16,946 nt of DNA from UBA11650 sp963997925 (GCA_963997925.1 CAXEOX010000067.1:1-16946), one strand, 5' to 3'; shown: positions 7,255-14,951, numbered from the stretch's first letter. Notes: generated by a model from the sequence alone, not told the origin. Made by a program: numbers and translations.

Positions 7255-8646
7255 ATGCAGGAAGGTAGAGTCCTCCCGGCGAAAGAGATTAACCGGGATT
7301 TACTCCGGTCGATTATGACCACTCCCAATTGGTATTGGGTGACGGTTGTCCTCATGGCGCTTATCGTGATTGGAGCGATGAGCGCCGCCGGATTGATGAT
7401 TAACAAGGGCATGGGATTGACGGGATTGAACCGGCCGGTCATGTGGGGTTTCTTCATCGTCAACTTCGTTTTCTGGATCGGCATCAGCCACGCCGGTGTG
7501 ATGCTGTCGGCCATCTTGAGGTTGTCGAAAGCAGAATGGCGCCGTCCGGCGACAAGGGCTGCGGAGGTACTCACCGTCTTCTCGCTCATGACAGCGGTCA
7601 CGATGCCGTTGATTCATACGGGACGACCCTGGCGTCTGGTTTACTGGGTTTACACACTGCCCTTCGTGCCTTACGACTTTGCGCGGGGAATATGGCCCAA
7701 CGTTCGGTCACCACTGGTGTGGGACCCAAGCGCTATATTCACCTACCTTACTTCCAGCATCCTGTTTGTAATGATTGCACTGATTCCCGACATAGCGGTG
7801 CTTCGGGACCGCACCACGGGTATCAGGCACCAGGCCTACGCTATGATGGCGATGGGTTGGCAGGGAACTCCCAGGCAGTGGAAGCTGCAGATCATAGCAG
7901 GCATCCTGCTCTCCGCGCTTATCTTGCCGGTATTCGTGTCGGTACATAGCATAGTTTCTTGGGATTTCGGTATGGCGGTGTCGGTTAAGTCTTGGCACTC
8001 GACCATCTTCGCCCCCTACTTCGTTGTTGGGGCGGTTCACTCCGGCGTTTCGGCAGTTGTCTTCGTGATGATTCTGCTGCGGTGGATATACGGTTGGGAA
8101 AACTACATCCGCCACGAGCACATCGACGCCTTGGGAAGGCTGCTGATAGTCGTGGCTACAGGTTGGTTCTACTTCTTCGTGATGGAAGTCATCTTTGGCT
8201 TCTACGGGCGGGAGGCCGACGAGATAGCCGTTAGGAACTTCCAATTTATGCAGGCGCCATGGAACCTATGGTTCATAGCGTTTACGGGCCTGACGTATTT
8301 CTTGCCGGTGGCATTGTGGCTGTTCAAGTGGACCAGGCGAAACCTGTGGATAATGTCCATCGCGTGTATCTCGGTGAACATCGGCATGTGGTTGGAGCGG
8401 TTCCTGATTATCGTGCCTGGACTGGCTCAGAAGCAGATGTTTACCTTTGACTGGTACACCTATGCTCCCAGCGCAGTGGAAATCACCATAATCGGCGGGA
8501 CCTTCGCCTTGGTGACGCTCCTGATGCTGCTGTTCAGCAAGGTGTTGCCGCTGATACCCCTCTACGACATCAAAGAGGGAGATATCCTGAAGACTGAGAT
8601 TAAGATTGGCCGGGCAACAGTGCCGGCCGTGTTCCGGGAAGACTAG
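7255..8646 (+). CDS. actC: ActC, NrfD/PsrC-family quinone-binding membrane subunit
   Basis: A 463-residue integral membrane protein with about 10 transmembrane helices, the second NrfD-type subunit of the complex and the expected quinol-oxidising membrane anchor. Recognisable ActC motifs in order: GISHAGVMLSAILRL followed by EWRRPATRAAEV (about 80-105), PLIHTGRPWRLVYW (about 120-133), SVHSIVSWDF (about 226-235), the ERH-like segment YIRHEHIDALGRLL (about 286-299), YFFVMEVIFGFYGRE (about 307-321), and MWLERFLIIVPGL (about 381-393). His and Asp/Glu residues in these helices correspond to the proposed quinone pocket and proton path in ACIII; that mapping is from family knowledge. The start is ATG 7255 with a purine-rich GGGGAAGAG about 8 bases upstream. 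actD follows after 78 bases that contain a strong hairpin. Confidence 0.92.
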   Translation: MQEGRVLPAKEINRDLLRSIMTTPNWYWVTVVLMALIVIGAMSAAGLMINKGMGLTGLNRPVMWGFFIVNFVFWIGISHAGVMLSAILRLSKAEWRRPATRAAEVLTVFSLMTAVTMPLIHTGRPWRLVYWVYTLPFVPYDFARGIWPNVRSPLVWDPSAIFTYLTSSILFVMIALIPDIAVLRDRTTGIRHQAYAMMAMGWQGTPRQWKLQIIAGILLSALILPVFVSVHSIVSWDFGMAVSVKSWHSTIFAPYFVVGAVHSGVSAVVFVMILLRWIYGWENYIRHEHIDALGRLLIVVATGWFYFFVMEVIFGFYGREADEIAVRNFQFMQAPWNLWFIAFTGLTYFLPVALWLFKWTRRNLWIMSIACISVNIGMWLERFLIIVPGLAQKQMFTFDWYTYAPSAVEITIIGGTFALVTLLMLLFSKVLPLIPLYDIKEGDILKTEIKIGRATVPAVFRED

Positions 8647-8676
8647 ATCTAAAGAACTTCTTATTGTGTAGGTAAT

Positions 8677-8701
8677 CACCCCCATCGGGATGATGGGGGT
8701 G
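8677..8701 (+). terminator. 10-bp perfect hairpin between actC and actD
   Basis: CACCCCCATC (8677-8686) pairs perfectly with GATGGGGGTG (8692-8701) around a five-base loop (GGGAT). A T-G wobble could extend it. There is no U tract after it (GGCGAGG follows), and the actD ribosome binding site lies about 10 bases further on. It is therefore a poor intrinsic terminator and more likely an attenuating or mRNA-stabilising or processing structure that sets the ratio of actD-E to the upstream genes. The structure is seen directly; the role is inferred. Confidence 0.5.
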
Positions 8702-8724
8702 GCGAGGGACAGGAGGCAAAGGAA

Positions 8725-9240
8725 ATGGCGAAACGTCCGATACTGGGACTGTTTGAGGACGCCAATTACGCCGCCGAAGCGGGGGATGCCCTGCAGCAAG
8801 CGGATGTTTCACAGGACGACTACGATTTTCTCACCGACGCTCCGTATCCTGAGGGAGCTTTCGGGGAAAGAGAAGAACGGCACCACCTCTACTGGTTCCC
8901 CTTCGTCGGGGCATTGGTGGGGTTGACGGCTGGTATCCTGATGACGTCCATGACTCAGCTGGCTTATCCCTTGGTTCAGGGCGGCAAGCCTATCCTGTCT
9001 CTTCCTCCCATGGCGGTGATAACTTACGAGAGCACCATGCTTTCGGCAATCATATTCACCATCATCGGGATCGTCTTCGAATCTAGGCTGCCAAAGCCCA
9101 AGATGGGTTTGTATGACACCCGCATCACCGAAGGGTATATAGGTGTCTTGGTGAACGTCGACGAGGCCCAGTTGCCTCAGATCTCGACGATTCTGACCCA
9201 AGCCGGCGCAGTGGACGTGGTTCAGGAAAGCGCGGCATGA
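8725..9240 (+). CDS. actD: ActD, DUF3341 membrane subunit of alternative complex III
   Basis: A 171-residue protein of the ActD (DUF3341) family. The N-terminal part (about 1-50) is the conserved soluble module (ILGLFEDANYAAEAGDALQ, an alpha-beta fold). Two transmembrane segments follow at about 57-80 (YWFPFVGALVGLTAGILM) and 97-118, separated by a Pro-rich loop (GGKPILSLPP) characteristic of this family. The C-terminal tail contains a short beta-alpha motif (YIGVLVNVDEAQLPQISTIL). In solved ACIII structures ActD packs against the membrane subunits. The start ATG 8725 has a strong Shine-Dalgarno (AGGAGG at 8711-8716, then AAAGGAA). Its TGA overlaps the actE ATG as ATGA, so the two are probably translationally coupled. 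Confidence 0.92.
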   Translation: MAKRPILGLFEDANYAAEAGDALQQADVSQDDYDFLTDAPYPEGAFGEREERHHLYWFPFVGALVGLTAGILMTSMTQLAYPLVQGGKPILSLPPMAVITYESTMLSAIIFTIIGIVFESRLPKPKMGLYDTRITEGYIGVLVNVDEAQLPQISTILTQAGAVDVVQESAA

Positions 9241-9761
9241 TGAACCGTCTGGCGTTACCCTCAGTACTGACGTCCTGCTTCAGCAGAGGCCTGAAGCCAT
9301 ACTTGATGGGCTTTGGTCTGATTGTTGCCTTGTTGGTTGTCGGTTGCGGGCAGGGTACCTATCCGCTGGACATCTTCTATGAGATGCATTACCAGCAGAC
9401 ATTCAAGTCCCACGAGCCGCCCAGGCTGTCGGGTCCGGAGAGCGCGGTGCCGGTGGATTGGGTCGTTGCGCCCCAATCTACATCGTTCAATACGGGCGAG
9501 CATCTGTTCAACGTCAACTGTTCTATGTGCCATGGGGCCACGGCAAAGGGGGACGGACCCGTCCTGCAGAAGATGATTGCCGACTACGGCTACACTGTTG
9601 CGGTAGATCCTGACTTGACCTCCACCGGTGTCGTTGCGATGGGGCCGGGAGGCATGAAGGGATTCATGTTCAGCGGCGTAGTTGTGATGCCCAGCTTTAA
9701 GAAGCTCTTGACCATTGAGGAAATGGACCTCATATCTGAGTACATCGTCTCCCTCCAGTAG
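9237..9761 (+). CDS. actE: ActE, lipoprotein monoheme cytochrome c of alternative complex III
   Basis: A 174-residue monoheme cytochrome c. The N-terminal signal ends in a lipobox (LVVGC, Cys37), so the mature protein is predicted to be lipid-anchored on the outer face of the membrane, as described for ActE. The segment TYPLDIFYEMHYQQTFK followed by EPPRLSGPESAVP (about 41-72) is the recognisable ActE signature. One heme site, CSMCH (Cys95, Cys98, His99), is followed by a likely axial methionine at Met151 in VVMPSFKK. ActE is the usual exit site for electrons toward a soluble cytochrome or the terminal oxidase. The gene overlaps actD by four bases (ATGA); an internal ATG two codons in would make little difference. 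It is the last recognisable ACIII gene here, with 115 noncoding bases after it. Confidence 0.93.
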   Translation: MMNRLALPSVLTSCFSRGLKPYLMGFGLIVALLVVGCGQGTYPLDIFYEMHYQQTFKSHEPPRLSGPESAVPVDWVVAPQSTSFNTGEHLFNVNCSMCHGATAKGDGPVLQKMIADYGYTVAVDPDLTSTGVVAMGPGGMKGFMFSGVVVMPSFKKLLTIEEMDLISEYIVSLQ

Positions 9762-9800
9762 TCTCAGAGACTGATTCCTCCACTCATCGGATATAAAGGC

Positions 9801-9809
9801 TGGTACAAT
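9801..9809 (+). promoter_or_regulatory. Candidate extended -10 promoter for the ccm genes
   Basis: TGG followed by TACAAT (9804-9809) is an extended -10 element matching the consensus at five of six positions. No -35 hexamer is visible at the normal distance, as is common for extended -10 promoters. It would start transcription about 60 bases upstream of the ccmH GTG, and the transcript would include the two hairpins at 9829-9864. Sequence-only prediction. Confidence 0.35.
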
Positions 9810-9828
9810 AACGTTACCTGAATATTCG

Positions 9829-9864
9829 CCGGGCCCAGCGGCCCGGTTGCGCCCCGACTGGGGC
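9829..9864 (+). terminator. Two tandem GC-rich hairpins between actE and ccmH
   Basis: The first hairpin is CCGGGCC (9829-9835), loop CAGC, GGCCCGG (9840-9846), followed by TTGC. The second is GCCCC (9851-9855), loop GACT, GGGGC (9860-9864), followed by AGGTTT. Either could terminate transcripts from the act operon, but the T tracts are short. Because the ccmH start is only 13 bases beyond the second stem, and its AGG lies right after it, the structure could also affect translation of ccmH. Confidence 0.4.
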
Positions 9865-9876
9865 AGGTTTATGTAA

Positions 9877-10536
9877 GTGCCAGTTCCCTGCAATCGCCAC
9901 TGGTCCCGCGCTATTCTCTCAATTGTTCTGGCTCTATCGGCCTTTGTTCTGTGGGCGGGGCTCGCTCAGGCACAGAGTCCAGATTTCGGGCCGAAACCTC
10001 CGCAGATTCCCACCTATCTTGAGAAAGAGGCCCAGAGCATTGATGGGATGCTGATGTGTCCCGTCTGTCCCGCTGAGACGATCGGTCAAGCCCAAGTAGA
10101 GATTGCCCGTCAGATGAGGCGGTTGGTGCGGGAGAAGCTGTCTCAAGGAGATGACCGGCAGGAGATTTTGGATTTCTTTGCCGACCGCTACGGTAATGAC
10201 ATACTGGCCGCACCGCCCAAGTCAGGAGCTAATCTAATAGCTTGGTTGGTGCCGGTATTCGGTGTCCTGGGAGCTTTGGCCGCCTGTCTTATGGTGATTC
10301 GCTCCATGACGCGTCAAGGCGCCAGGGAGGGTGTCGAAGAAGGAGCCATCGACGATGGTCTAGCTCCATATCTGGACATCATTGATCGAAACTTGGGGTT
10401 CGAGGGATCCGGTTTGCCAGGACAAACTGAAAACCGGGAACTGCCTGACATCGTAAGTGGTACTGGACCCGATGCTAGTAATGAGCCCGAGTCCGCTTCC
10501 GGTGATGCGGAATCTCCTATGCAGGACGTTAAATAA
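9877..10536 (+). CDS. ccmH: CcmH/CycL-family cytochrome c maturation thiol oxidoreductase subunit
   Basis: CcmH reduces or holds the CXXCH cysteines of apocytochromes for heme ligation by CcmF. The 219-residue product starts at GTG 9877, has a signal peptide (about 1-33, ending AGLAQAQ), then the CcmH domain with the redox pair CPVC (Cys61, Cys64) followed by AETIGQAQVEIARQMRR and EILDFFADRYGNDIL. The usual LRCxxC core is LMCPVC here. A transmembrane helix lies at about 118-142 (LIAWLVPVFGVLGALAACLM). Unlike the usual short CcmH of about 150 residues, it has an acidic, Pro/Ser/Glu-rich C-terminal tail of about 75 residues (145-219) of unknown role. ccmF follows after three bases. Confidence 0.88.
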   Translation: MPVPCNRHWSRAILSIVLALSAFVLWAGLAQAQSPDFGPKPPQIPTYLEKEAQSIDGMLMCPVCPAETIGQAQVEIARQMRRLVREKLSQGDDRQEILDFFADRYGNDILAAPPKSGANLIAWLVPVFGVLGALAACLMVIRSMTRQGAREGVEEGAIDDGLAPYLDIIDRNLGFEGSGLPGQTENRELPDIVSGTGPDASNEPESASGDAESPMQDVK

Positions 10537-10539
10537 ACG

Positions 10540-12549
10540 ATGGCTGACCTTGGCGCTATAACTTTATGGATCGCGTTGGCTCTGTCTTCCTACTCCGCCC
10601 TAGGCTCATTCGTTGGGCAGACTCGAGGATCGGTAGAACTTGTCATAAGCTCCCGGCGGGCAGCTTATCTGGCCATGCTGGTACTGTTTGTGTCCACATT
10701 GAGCCTGGTAACGCTGTTCATCAACCGGGACTTCGAGGTGGCTTACGTAGCCCACCACAGCGACCTGGCGATGCCGGACCGGTTCACCTGGGTGGCTTTC
10801 TACGCAGGTAACGAAGGGTCACTACTGTTTATAGGGTTCGCATTGGCGGCCATGGCGTCGCTGGCCATCTGGCGGGCCCCGTCCAATATGCTGGACACCC
10901 TGCCATACACCACCGGTGTTTTGATGCTGGTGTTGGCTTTCTTCCTGGCGGTAACGGGGTTCATGGCCAACCCCTTCGAGAAGCTACCCTTCGTTCCCCC
11001 CGATGGCGATGGTATCAATCCGCTATTGACCCACTTCGGTATGTTCATACACCCGCCGATGTTGATGGCGGGGCTGATTTGCTCCACGGTGCCATTTGCC
11101 TTTGCAATGGGGTCTTTGCTCGCTGGGAAGACCGGTGACGAGTGGGTGGACGCCGGGAGGATGTGGGGCATCATTGCCTGGGCTTTGCTGGCCGGTGGGC
11201 TGCTGTTGGGGTCTTGGTGGGCTTACACGATACTCGGATGGGGCGGGTTCTGGTTCTGGGACCCGGTGGAGAACGCAGCCCTGATGCCCTGGCTGGGGCT
11301 GACGGCCTTCATCCATTCCATCATGGTGCAGAAACGGCGGGGCATGTTCCGGATGTGGAATATCGTCCTGATCAACGTGTCCTTCGGGCTGGCTTTGTAC
11401 GGAATGTTCATGAACCGTGGGGGGCCAGTGCCGTCGGTTCACTCCTTTGGCGCTTCCAATTTGGGTTGGGTGTTCTTGCTGTTCCTGGCGGTGGGCGTGT
11501 TGATTCCCTTCGCTGTCTTCTTCTGGCGCTTCCCCATCCTAAAGAGCGCGCAGACCTTGGACTCCATGCTTTCCCGGGAGGCGGCCTTCCTGGTGAACAA
11601 CCTGTTGTTGCTTGGCATCGCCTTTGTCACGCTCTGGGGGAGTGTTTACCCCTTGATCTCACGGTTGACCGGCGAGGACGAGATAACCATCGCCAGACCG
11701 TTCTACGACCAAGTGAACGGGCCTTTGTTCTTGGCGCTGTTGCTTCTGATGGGTATCGGTCCTTTGCTGCCTTGGCGCCGGGCCACGGGGGCTAGCCTGA
11801 AGCGGGCCTTGCTGGCTCCGGGAACGGTTGCCCTGGTAACGTCTGCCGCTTTGTTTGTCTTGGGGGTCCATAAGCCTTATGCCTTGATCGGATTCGCTTT
11901 GGGGGCATTTGTGACCACCGGGATCTTCATCGAATGGGGCCGGGGCACGCTATCACGGCACCGCTCCACCGGTGACATTTATCCCATCGCGTTCTTGCGC
12001 TTATTGGGGGCCAACCGGCCCCGCTACGGTGGCTACATCGTCCATCTGGCGGTGGTGATGGTTGCTCTGGGGGTTGTGGGGACGTCTTTTTTCAATGAAC
12101 AGATGGACGTGGTCCTAGGCCCCGGTGAAAGCGTGCTGATCAAAGATTACGAGATTCGGTACGTGGGCACTATTGAGGACCCCAAGTCGAACCGGACTGA
12201 GTTTAGGTCTACCGTGGAGGTGTACCGGAACGGCCGGTTGAGCTACACCCTTGAGCCGCAGCGGGCTTTCTATCCTGATTTCAACATGGCGGCGACAAGG
12301 GCCGCTATCCGTTCCACACCGGTGGAGGACCTGTTCGTAGTGCCCAGCGAGAATCTTCCTGACGGAAGCGTCGGTTTTCGCATCTTGATAAATCCCCTGA
12401 TCTGGTGGATGTGGGTAGCAGGTCCCGTCCTTATCTTGGGAACTTTGGTATCCTTGTGGCCTCAACAGGTCAGGACAACTGTCCCCGCTCCATCCAGGGC
12501 AGGTAGGACGCTGACAACGCCGGGAACTCGTGGCCCCGCAACTGTCTGA
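10540..12549 (+). CDS. ccmF: CcmF, cytochrome c heme lyase membrane subunit
   Basis: A full-length 669-residue CcmF of System I cytochrome c biogenesis, the membrane protein that takes heme from CcmE and attaches it to CXXCH cysteines. About 15 hydrophobic segments are visible. The WWD domain is at about 233-253 (GWGGFWFWDPVENAALMPWL), the periplasmic heme-binding motif of the family. Candidate heme-ligand histidines are His165 and His171 (LTHFGMFIHPPM), His301 (PSVHSFGASNLG) and His502 (YGGYIVHLAVVM). A periplasmic segment, about 515-610, lies before the last helix. The start is ATG 10540, three bases after the ccmH stop, without an obvious Shine-Dalgarno, so translation is likely coupled to ccmH. 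The following CcmI-like gene starts 33 bases after its stop. Confidence 0.95.
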   Translation: MADLGAITLWIALALSSYSALGSFVGQTRGSVELVISSRRAAYLAMLVLFVSTLSLVTLFINRDFEVAYVAHHSDLAMPDRFTWVAFYAGNEGSLLFIGFALAAMASLAIWRAPSNMLDTLPYTTGVLMLVLAFFLAVTGFMANPFEKLPFVPPDGDGINPLLTHFGMFIHPPMLMAGLICSTVPFAFAMGSLLAGKTGDEWVDAGRMWGIIAWALLAGGLLLGSWWAYTILGWGGFWFWDPVENAALMPWLGLTAFIHSIMVQKRRGMFRMWNIVLINVSFGLALYGMFMNRGGPVPSVHSFGASNLGWVFLLFLAVGVLIPFAVFFWRFPILKSAQTLDSMLSREAAFLVNNLLLLGIAFVTLWGSVYPLISRLTGEDEITIARPFYDQVNGPLFLALLLLMGIGPLLPWRRATGASLKRALLAPGTVALVTSAALFVLGVHKPYALIGFALGAFVTTGIFIEWGRGTLSRHRSTGDIYPIAFLRLLGANRPRYGGYIVHLAVVMVALGVVGTSFFNEQMDVVLGPGESVLIKDYEIRYVGTIEDPKSNRTEFRSTVEVYRNGRLSYTLEPQRAFYPDFNMAATRAAIRSTPVEDLFVVPSENLPDGSVGFRILINPLIWWMWVAGPVLILGTLVSLWPQQVRTTVPAPSRAGRTLTTPGTRGPATV

Positions 12550-12581
12550 ATCCAACGAAGCATTGAAGGCTGTCTGAGTTT

Positions 12582-12983
12582 ATGGCCTTTCTACTTGCCG
12601 CCGTGCTGATTGCCCTCAGCGTCGGCGTGGTCATTTACCCTTTTCTAAAGCGCCGGGATTCCGTGACCGGCGACGGTCCTGAGGATGTTGCTGCGACAAC
12701 TGATAGGGACATGGAAGCTATCGTCGAAGATATGCGCATCCTTCGTCTGGATCACCAGGCAGGGAACATCCCCGACGATTTATACCAAGAGCAAATACGG
12801 GCCTACCGGTTGCAGGCGGCGTCCCACTTGCGCCAGCAGACCGAGGGACAGTTAGAGGGCGCTGATTGGGAACTGGAGCAAGAGGTGTTGATGGCACGCC
12901 TCTCCTTGCAGGCCCAGGATCAAGATAAGTCCGCTGAACCCGTGGAGCCATCGACTGACATCCCGGAAGACACGGAGCAATGA
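12582..12983 (+). CDS. Short CcmI-like membrane-anchored coiled-coil protein
   Basis: A 133-residue protein with one N-terminal transmembrane helix (about 3-21, FLLAAVLIALSVGVVIYPFL), a cytoplasmic basic KRRD, then a charged helical region (about 43-110, MEAIVEDMRILRLDHQAGNI, DDLYQEQIRAYRLQAASHLR) and an acidic tail. The architecture, one helix then a short helix-turn-helix with a D/E-x2-Y-x-E motif, resembles the N-terminal part of CcmI/CycH, which scaffolds apocytochrome delivery to CcmF/CcmH, but no TPR domain follows. Position between ccmF and a further Ccm-linked gene supports a role in cytochrome maturation. Start ATG 12582 has a GAAGG about 12 bases upstream. Its TGA overlaps the next ATG (ATGA). 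Confidence 0.72.
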   Translation: MAFLLAAVLIALSVGVVIYPFLKRRDSVTGDGPEDVAATTDRDMEAIVEDMRILRLDHQAGNIPDDLYQEQIRAYRLQAASHLRQQTEGQLEGADWELEQEVLMARLSLQAQDQDKSAEPVEPSTDIPEDTEQ

Positions 12984-14206
12984 TGGTCCGCGTCTTGGGT
13001 GTTGTTTTCGTCGTCGCGGCGCTGATCGCAGGCGGCTTGGGGGCTGAGGTAAGCTCAGCCCAAGAGCTGGTGAGTGTCAACGTCCGGGTGGTGAACGGCA
13101 CGGCCGGCGCCGAGCCACCGGCGGCTTTGCCGATATTGCTCTTGGCGACGGGACTGGATGGCAGAGTGGCGGCCACGGCCCAAGGCCAGACCGACGACAC
13201 CGGTGCGTTTGAGTTCGGTGACCTGCCCTTATTGAGCGGAGGCCAGTACGTCTTCAGCGTCGACTATGCCGGAGTGCTCTATACCGAGGTTCTGTTACCG
13301 GAAGAGCTATCCGGAGGTGTGCAGATAGATGTATATGACACGACCCGGGATGTCACGGTTGTCCAGTTCAGGCGGCAGGTCATGGTTATAGCCGGAGTTG
13401 ACGCCTCAGAGCGGGAAATTTCCGCCATCGAGTTCGTCTTAATAGCCAACGAGTCCGACCGGACTTTGCTTCCAGATGTGTCCAACCCAGCCATGATGAG
13501 CTTTCTCCGCTTTTCCTTACCTCCGGGGACTCATGACCTGGATGTCCAATCCAACCTGCCGAGCCGGGAAATCATATCCGTCGGTTCGGGTTTCGCGGTT
13601 ACGTCTCCGGTGATCCCCGGCGGACACAGCGTGGAGTTCTCCTATATATTCCCCTATGAGGGAAAGGCTCTGTCCTACCGCCAGCCGTTGCTCCAAGGCG
13701 CCGAGGTTTATCAGGTGCTGGTGCCGGACCGGTTGGCTCCCGTACGCGTCGGAGGACTGGATAAGGTGGAGCCGGTGCACATCCAGGACACCCGGTATCA
13801 GGCTTGGGAGGGCCGGGGTATCAGTCCAGGTCACGGAGTGGAGCTGGAGTTGATGGAACTCCCCGAGCCAAGCCTGCCTGATCGTATCGAGAAGGCAGTG
13901 ACCAGCGCCTCTCTGTGGTACGCGATCCTTCCAGGGTCGCTGGCGGCCTTTCTAGCGGTTCTGCTGCTGTTTGGCGCATTGCGGGGCCGAATTGGCCTGC
14001 GGACGGTCCCAGCGGCCTCTGGTGAGTCAGGAGAGGATGTTTTCCCAGACCGGGAATCGATGATTCAGGAGATTGCCGATCTGGACGATCGGTTCGAAAG
14101 GGGAGAGTTGATAAACTTGGAGTACCGGGAGCGGCGGCAAGCTTTGAAGAGCCGCGTCTTGGAAGCAACCGAGCAAACTCCAGAACAATCCCCGGACCGG
14201 TACTAG
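12980..14206 (+). CDS. Signal-peptide, Ig-like periplasmic protein with one TM helix and SHOCT-like tail
   Basis: A 408-residue exported protein that I do not recognise as a named family. A signal peptide spans about 1-28 (cleavage near SSAQ-ELV). Residues about 30-120 look like a carboxypeptidase regulatory-like or Ig-like beta-sandwich (VNVRVVNGTAGAEP, DDTGAFEFGDLPLLSGGQYVF). Residues about 125-300 are further beta-rich sequence. A transmembrane helix at about 313-334 puts the C-terminus in the cytoplasm. There, about 361-395 (IADLDDRFERGELINLEYRE) resembles SHOCT-type or CcmI-type short helical hairpins. It overlaps the CcmI-like gene by four bases and precedes a CcmG-like thioredoxin, so a role in cytochrome c maturation or apocytochrome presentation is inferred from context only. 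Proteins of this architecture do occur near ccm genes in other bacteria, to my knowledge without an assigned function. Confidence 0.75.
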   Translation: MMVRVLGVVFVVAALIAGGLGAEVSSAQELVSVNVRVVNGTAGAEPPAALPILLLATGLDGRVAATAQGQTDDTGAFEFGDLPLLSGGQYVFSVDYAGVLYTEVLLPEELSGGVQIDVYDTTRDVTVVQFRRQVMVIAGVDASEREISAIEFVLIANESDRTLLPDVSNPAMMSFLRFSLPPGTHDLDVQSNLPSREIISVGSGFAVTSPVIPGGHSVEFSYIFPYEGKALSYRQPLLQGAEVYQVLVPDRLAPVRVGGLDKVEPVHIQDTRYQAWEGRGISPGHGVELELMELPEPSLPDRIEKAVTSASLWYAILPGSLAAFLAVLLLFGALRGRIGLRTVPAASGESGEDVFPDRESMIQEIADLDDRFERGELINLEYRERRQALKSRVLEATEQTPEQSPDRY

Positions 14207-14218
14207 GGAGTTGGTAGT

Positions 14219-14797
14219 TTGAGCAGACGTGGTTGGATCCTGCTTGCCTCGGGTCTCCCGGTATTGGCCCTTTTTGCTTTGCTGGCGTGGGCATCGATGA
14301 AGTCGGGGGGGAACCCAGGCGGATTCGGGGTCAACGCCGAGTTTGGCCAGGTTGAGGTCTCTGCGGACCAAGCGGACGACTTTTCATTGAAGTTGATGGC
14401 GGGTGGCACTCTGACCCTGTCCGAGCTGCGGGGAAAGGCGGTTATGGTGGACTTCTGGTCTTCTTGGTGCCCCCCTTGCCGGCGGGAGGCCCCGGTGTTA
14501 GCCGAGGTATATCTGGAGTATGAAGGATTGCCGGTGGAGTTCGTCGGCGTGGACATATGGGATGTGCCTTCGGCGGCTCAAGAGCACATCGACCGTTATA
14601 ACGTGCCTTACCCCAACGGCATCGATGCCGACGGAATCATAGTAATCAATTACGGCGTTACCGGGTTGCCGGAGAAATTCTTCATCAGCCCGGAAGGTAC
14701 GATAGTTAAGAAGTTCGTTGGGCCGATGAGTCCATCGAAACTTCGGGGCATCTTGAACGACATGTTAGACCCCAGTTCTCCCCTCCCCGGTCAATAG
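14219..14797 (+). CDS. CcmG/ResA/TlpA-type membrane-anchored thioredoxin
   Basis: A 192-residue thioredoxin-like protein that would reduce disulfides in CcmH or apocytochrome c on the outer side of the membrane. An N-terminal signal anchor spans about 6-26 (WILLASGLPVLALFALLAWA). The active site is WCPPC (Cys84, Cys87) within VMVDFWSSWCPPCRREAP, as in TlpA/ResA/CcmG proteins, and the cis-proline is Pro151 in GVTGLPEKFFI. The start codon is TTG 14219; a GGGAG at 14206-14210 gives an eight-base spacing and decides this start over later candidates. It begins 12 bases after the preceding gene and closes the Ccm cluster. Assignment to CcmG rather than a general ResA rests on neighbourhood, so no symbol is given. 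Confidence 0.87.
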   Translation: MSRRGWILLASGLPVLALFALLAWASMKSGGNPGGFGVNAEFGQVEVSADQADDFSLKLMAGGTLTLSELRGKAVMVDFWSSWCPPCRREAPVLAEVYLEYEGLPVEFVGVDIWDVPSAAQEHIDRYNVPYPNGIDADGIIVINYGVTGLPEKFFISPEGTIVKKFVGPMSPSKLRGILNDMLDPSSPLPGQ

Positions 14798-14802
14798 ACC
14801 GG
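14787..14802 (+). terminator. Hairpin overlapping the CcmG-like stop codon
   Basis: CCGGTC (14787-14792) and GACCGG (14797-14802) form a perfect six-bp stem around an AATA loop, followed by TTCCTTCC. The TAG stop (14795-14797) lies in the loop and stem. It may be a weak terminator for the ccm transcript or a 3' stabilising element; the U run is poor. Confidence 0.3.
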
Positions 14803-14951
14803 TTCCTTCCCGTTCCTCATCTACGCACCCTACCTCCGAATCCCATAGCGGCTTGGATTAGCGAACACCGGGTTTTACGATGAAATTCCGGGCAAGCCCG
14901 GCGGTATGTTCGAGACACCCTGATCCAAGTTTCCATGGGAGCGAAGAATCC

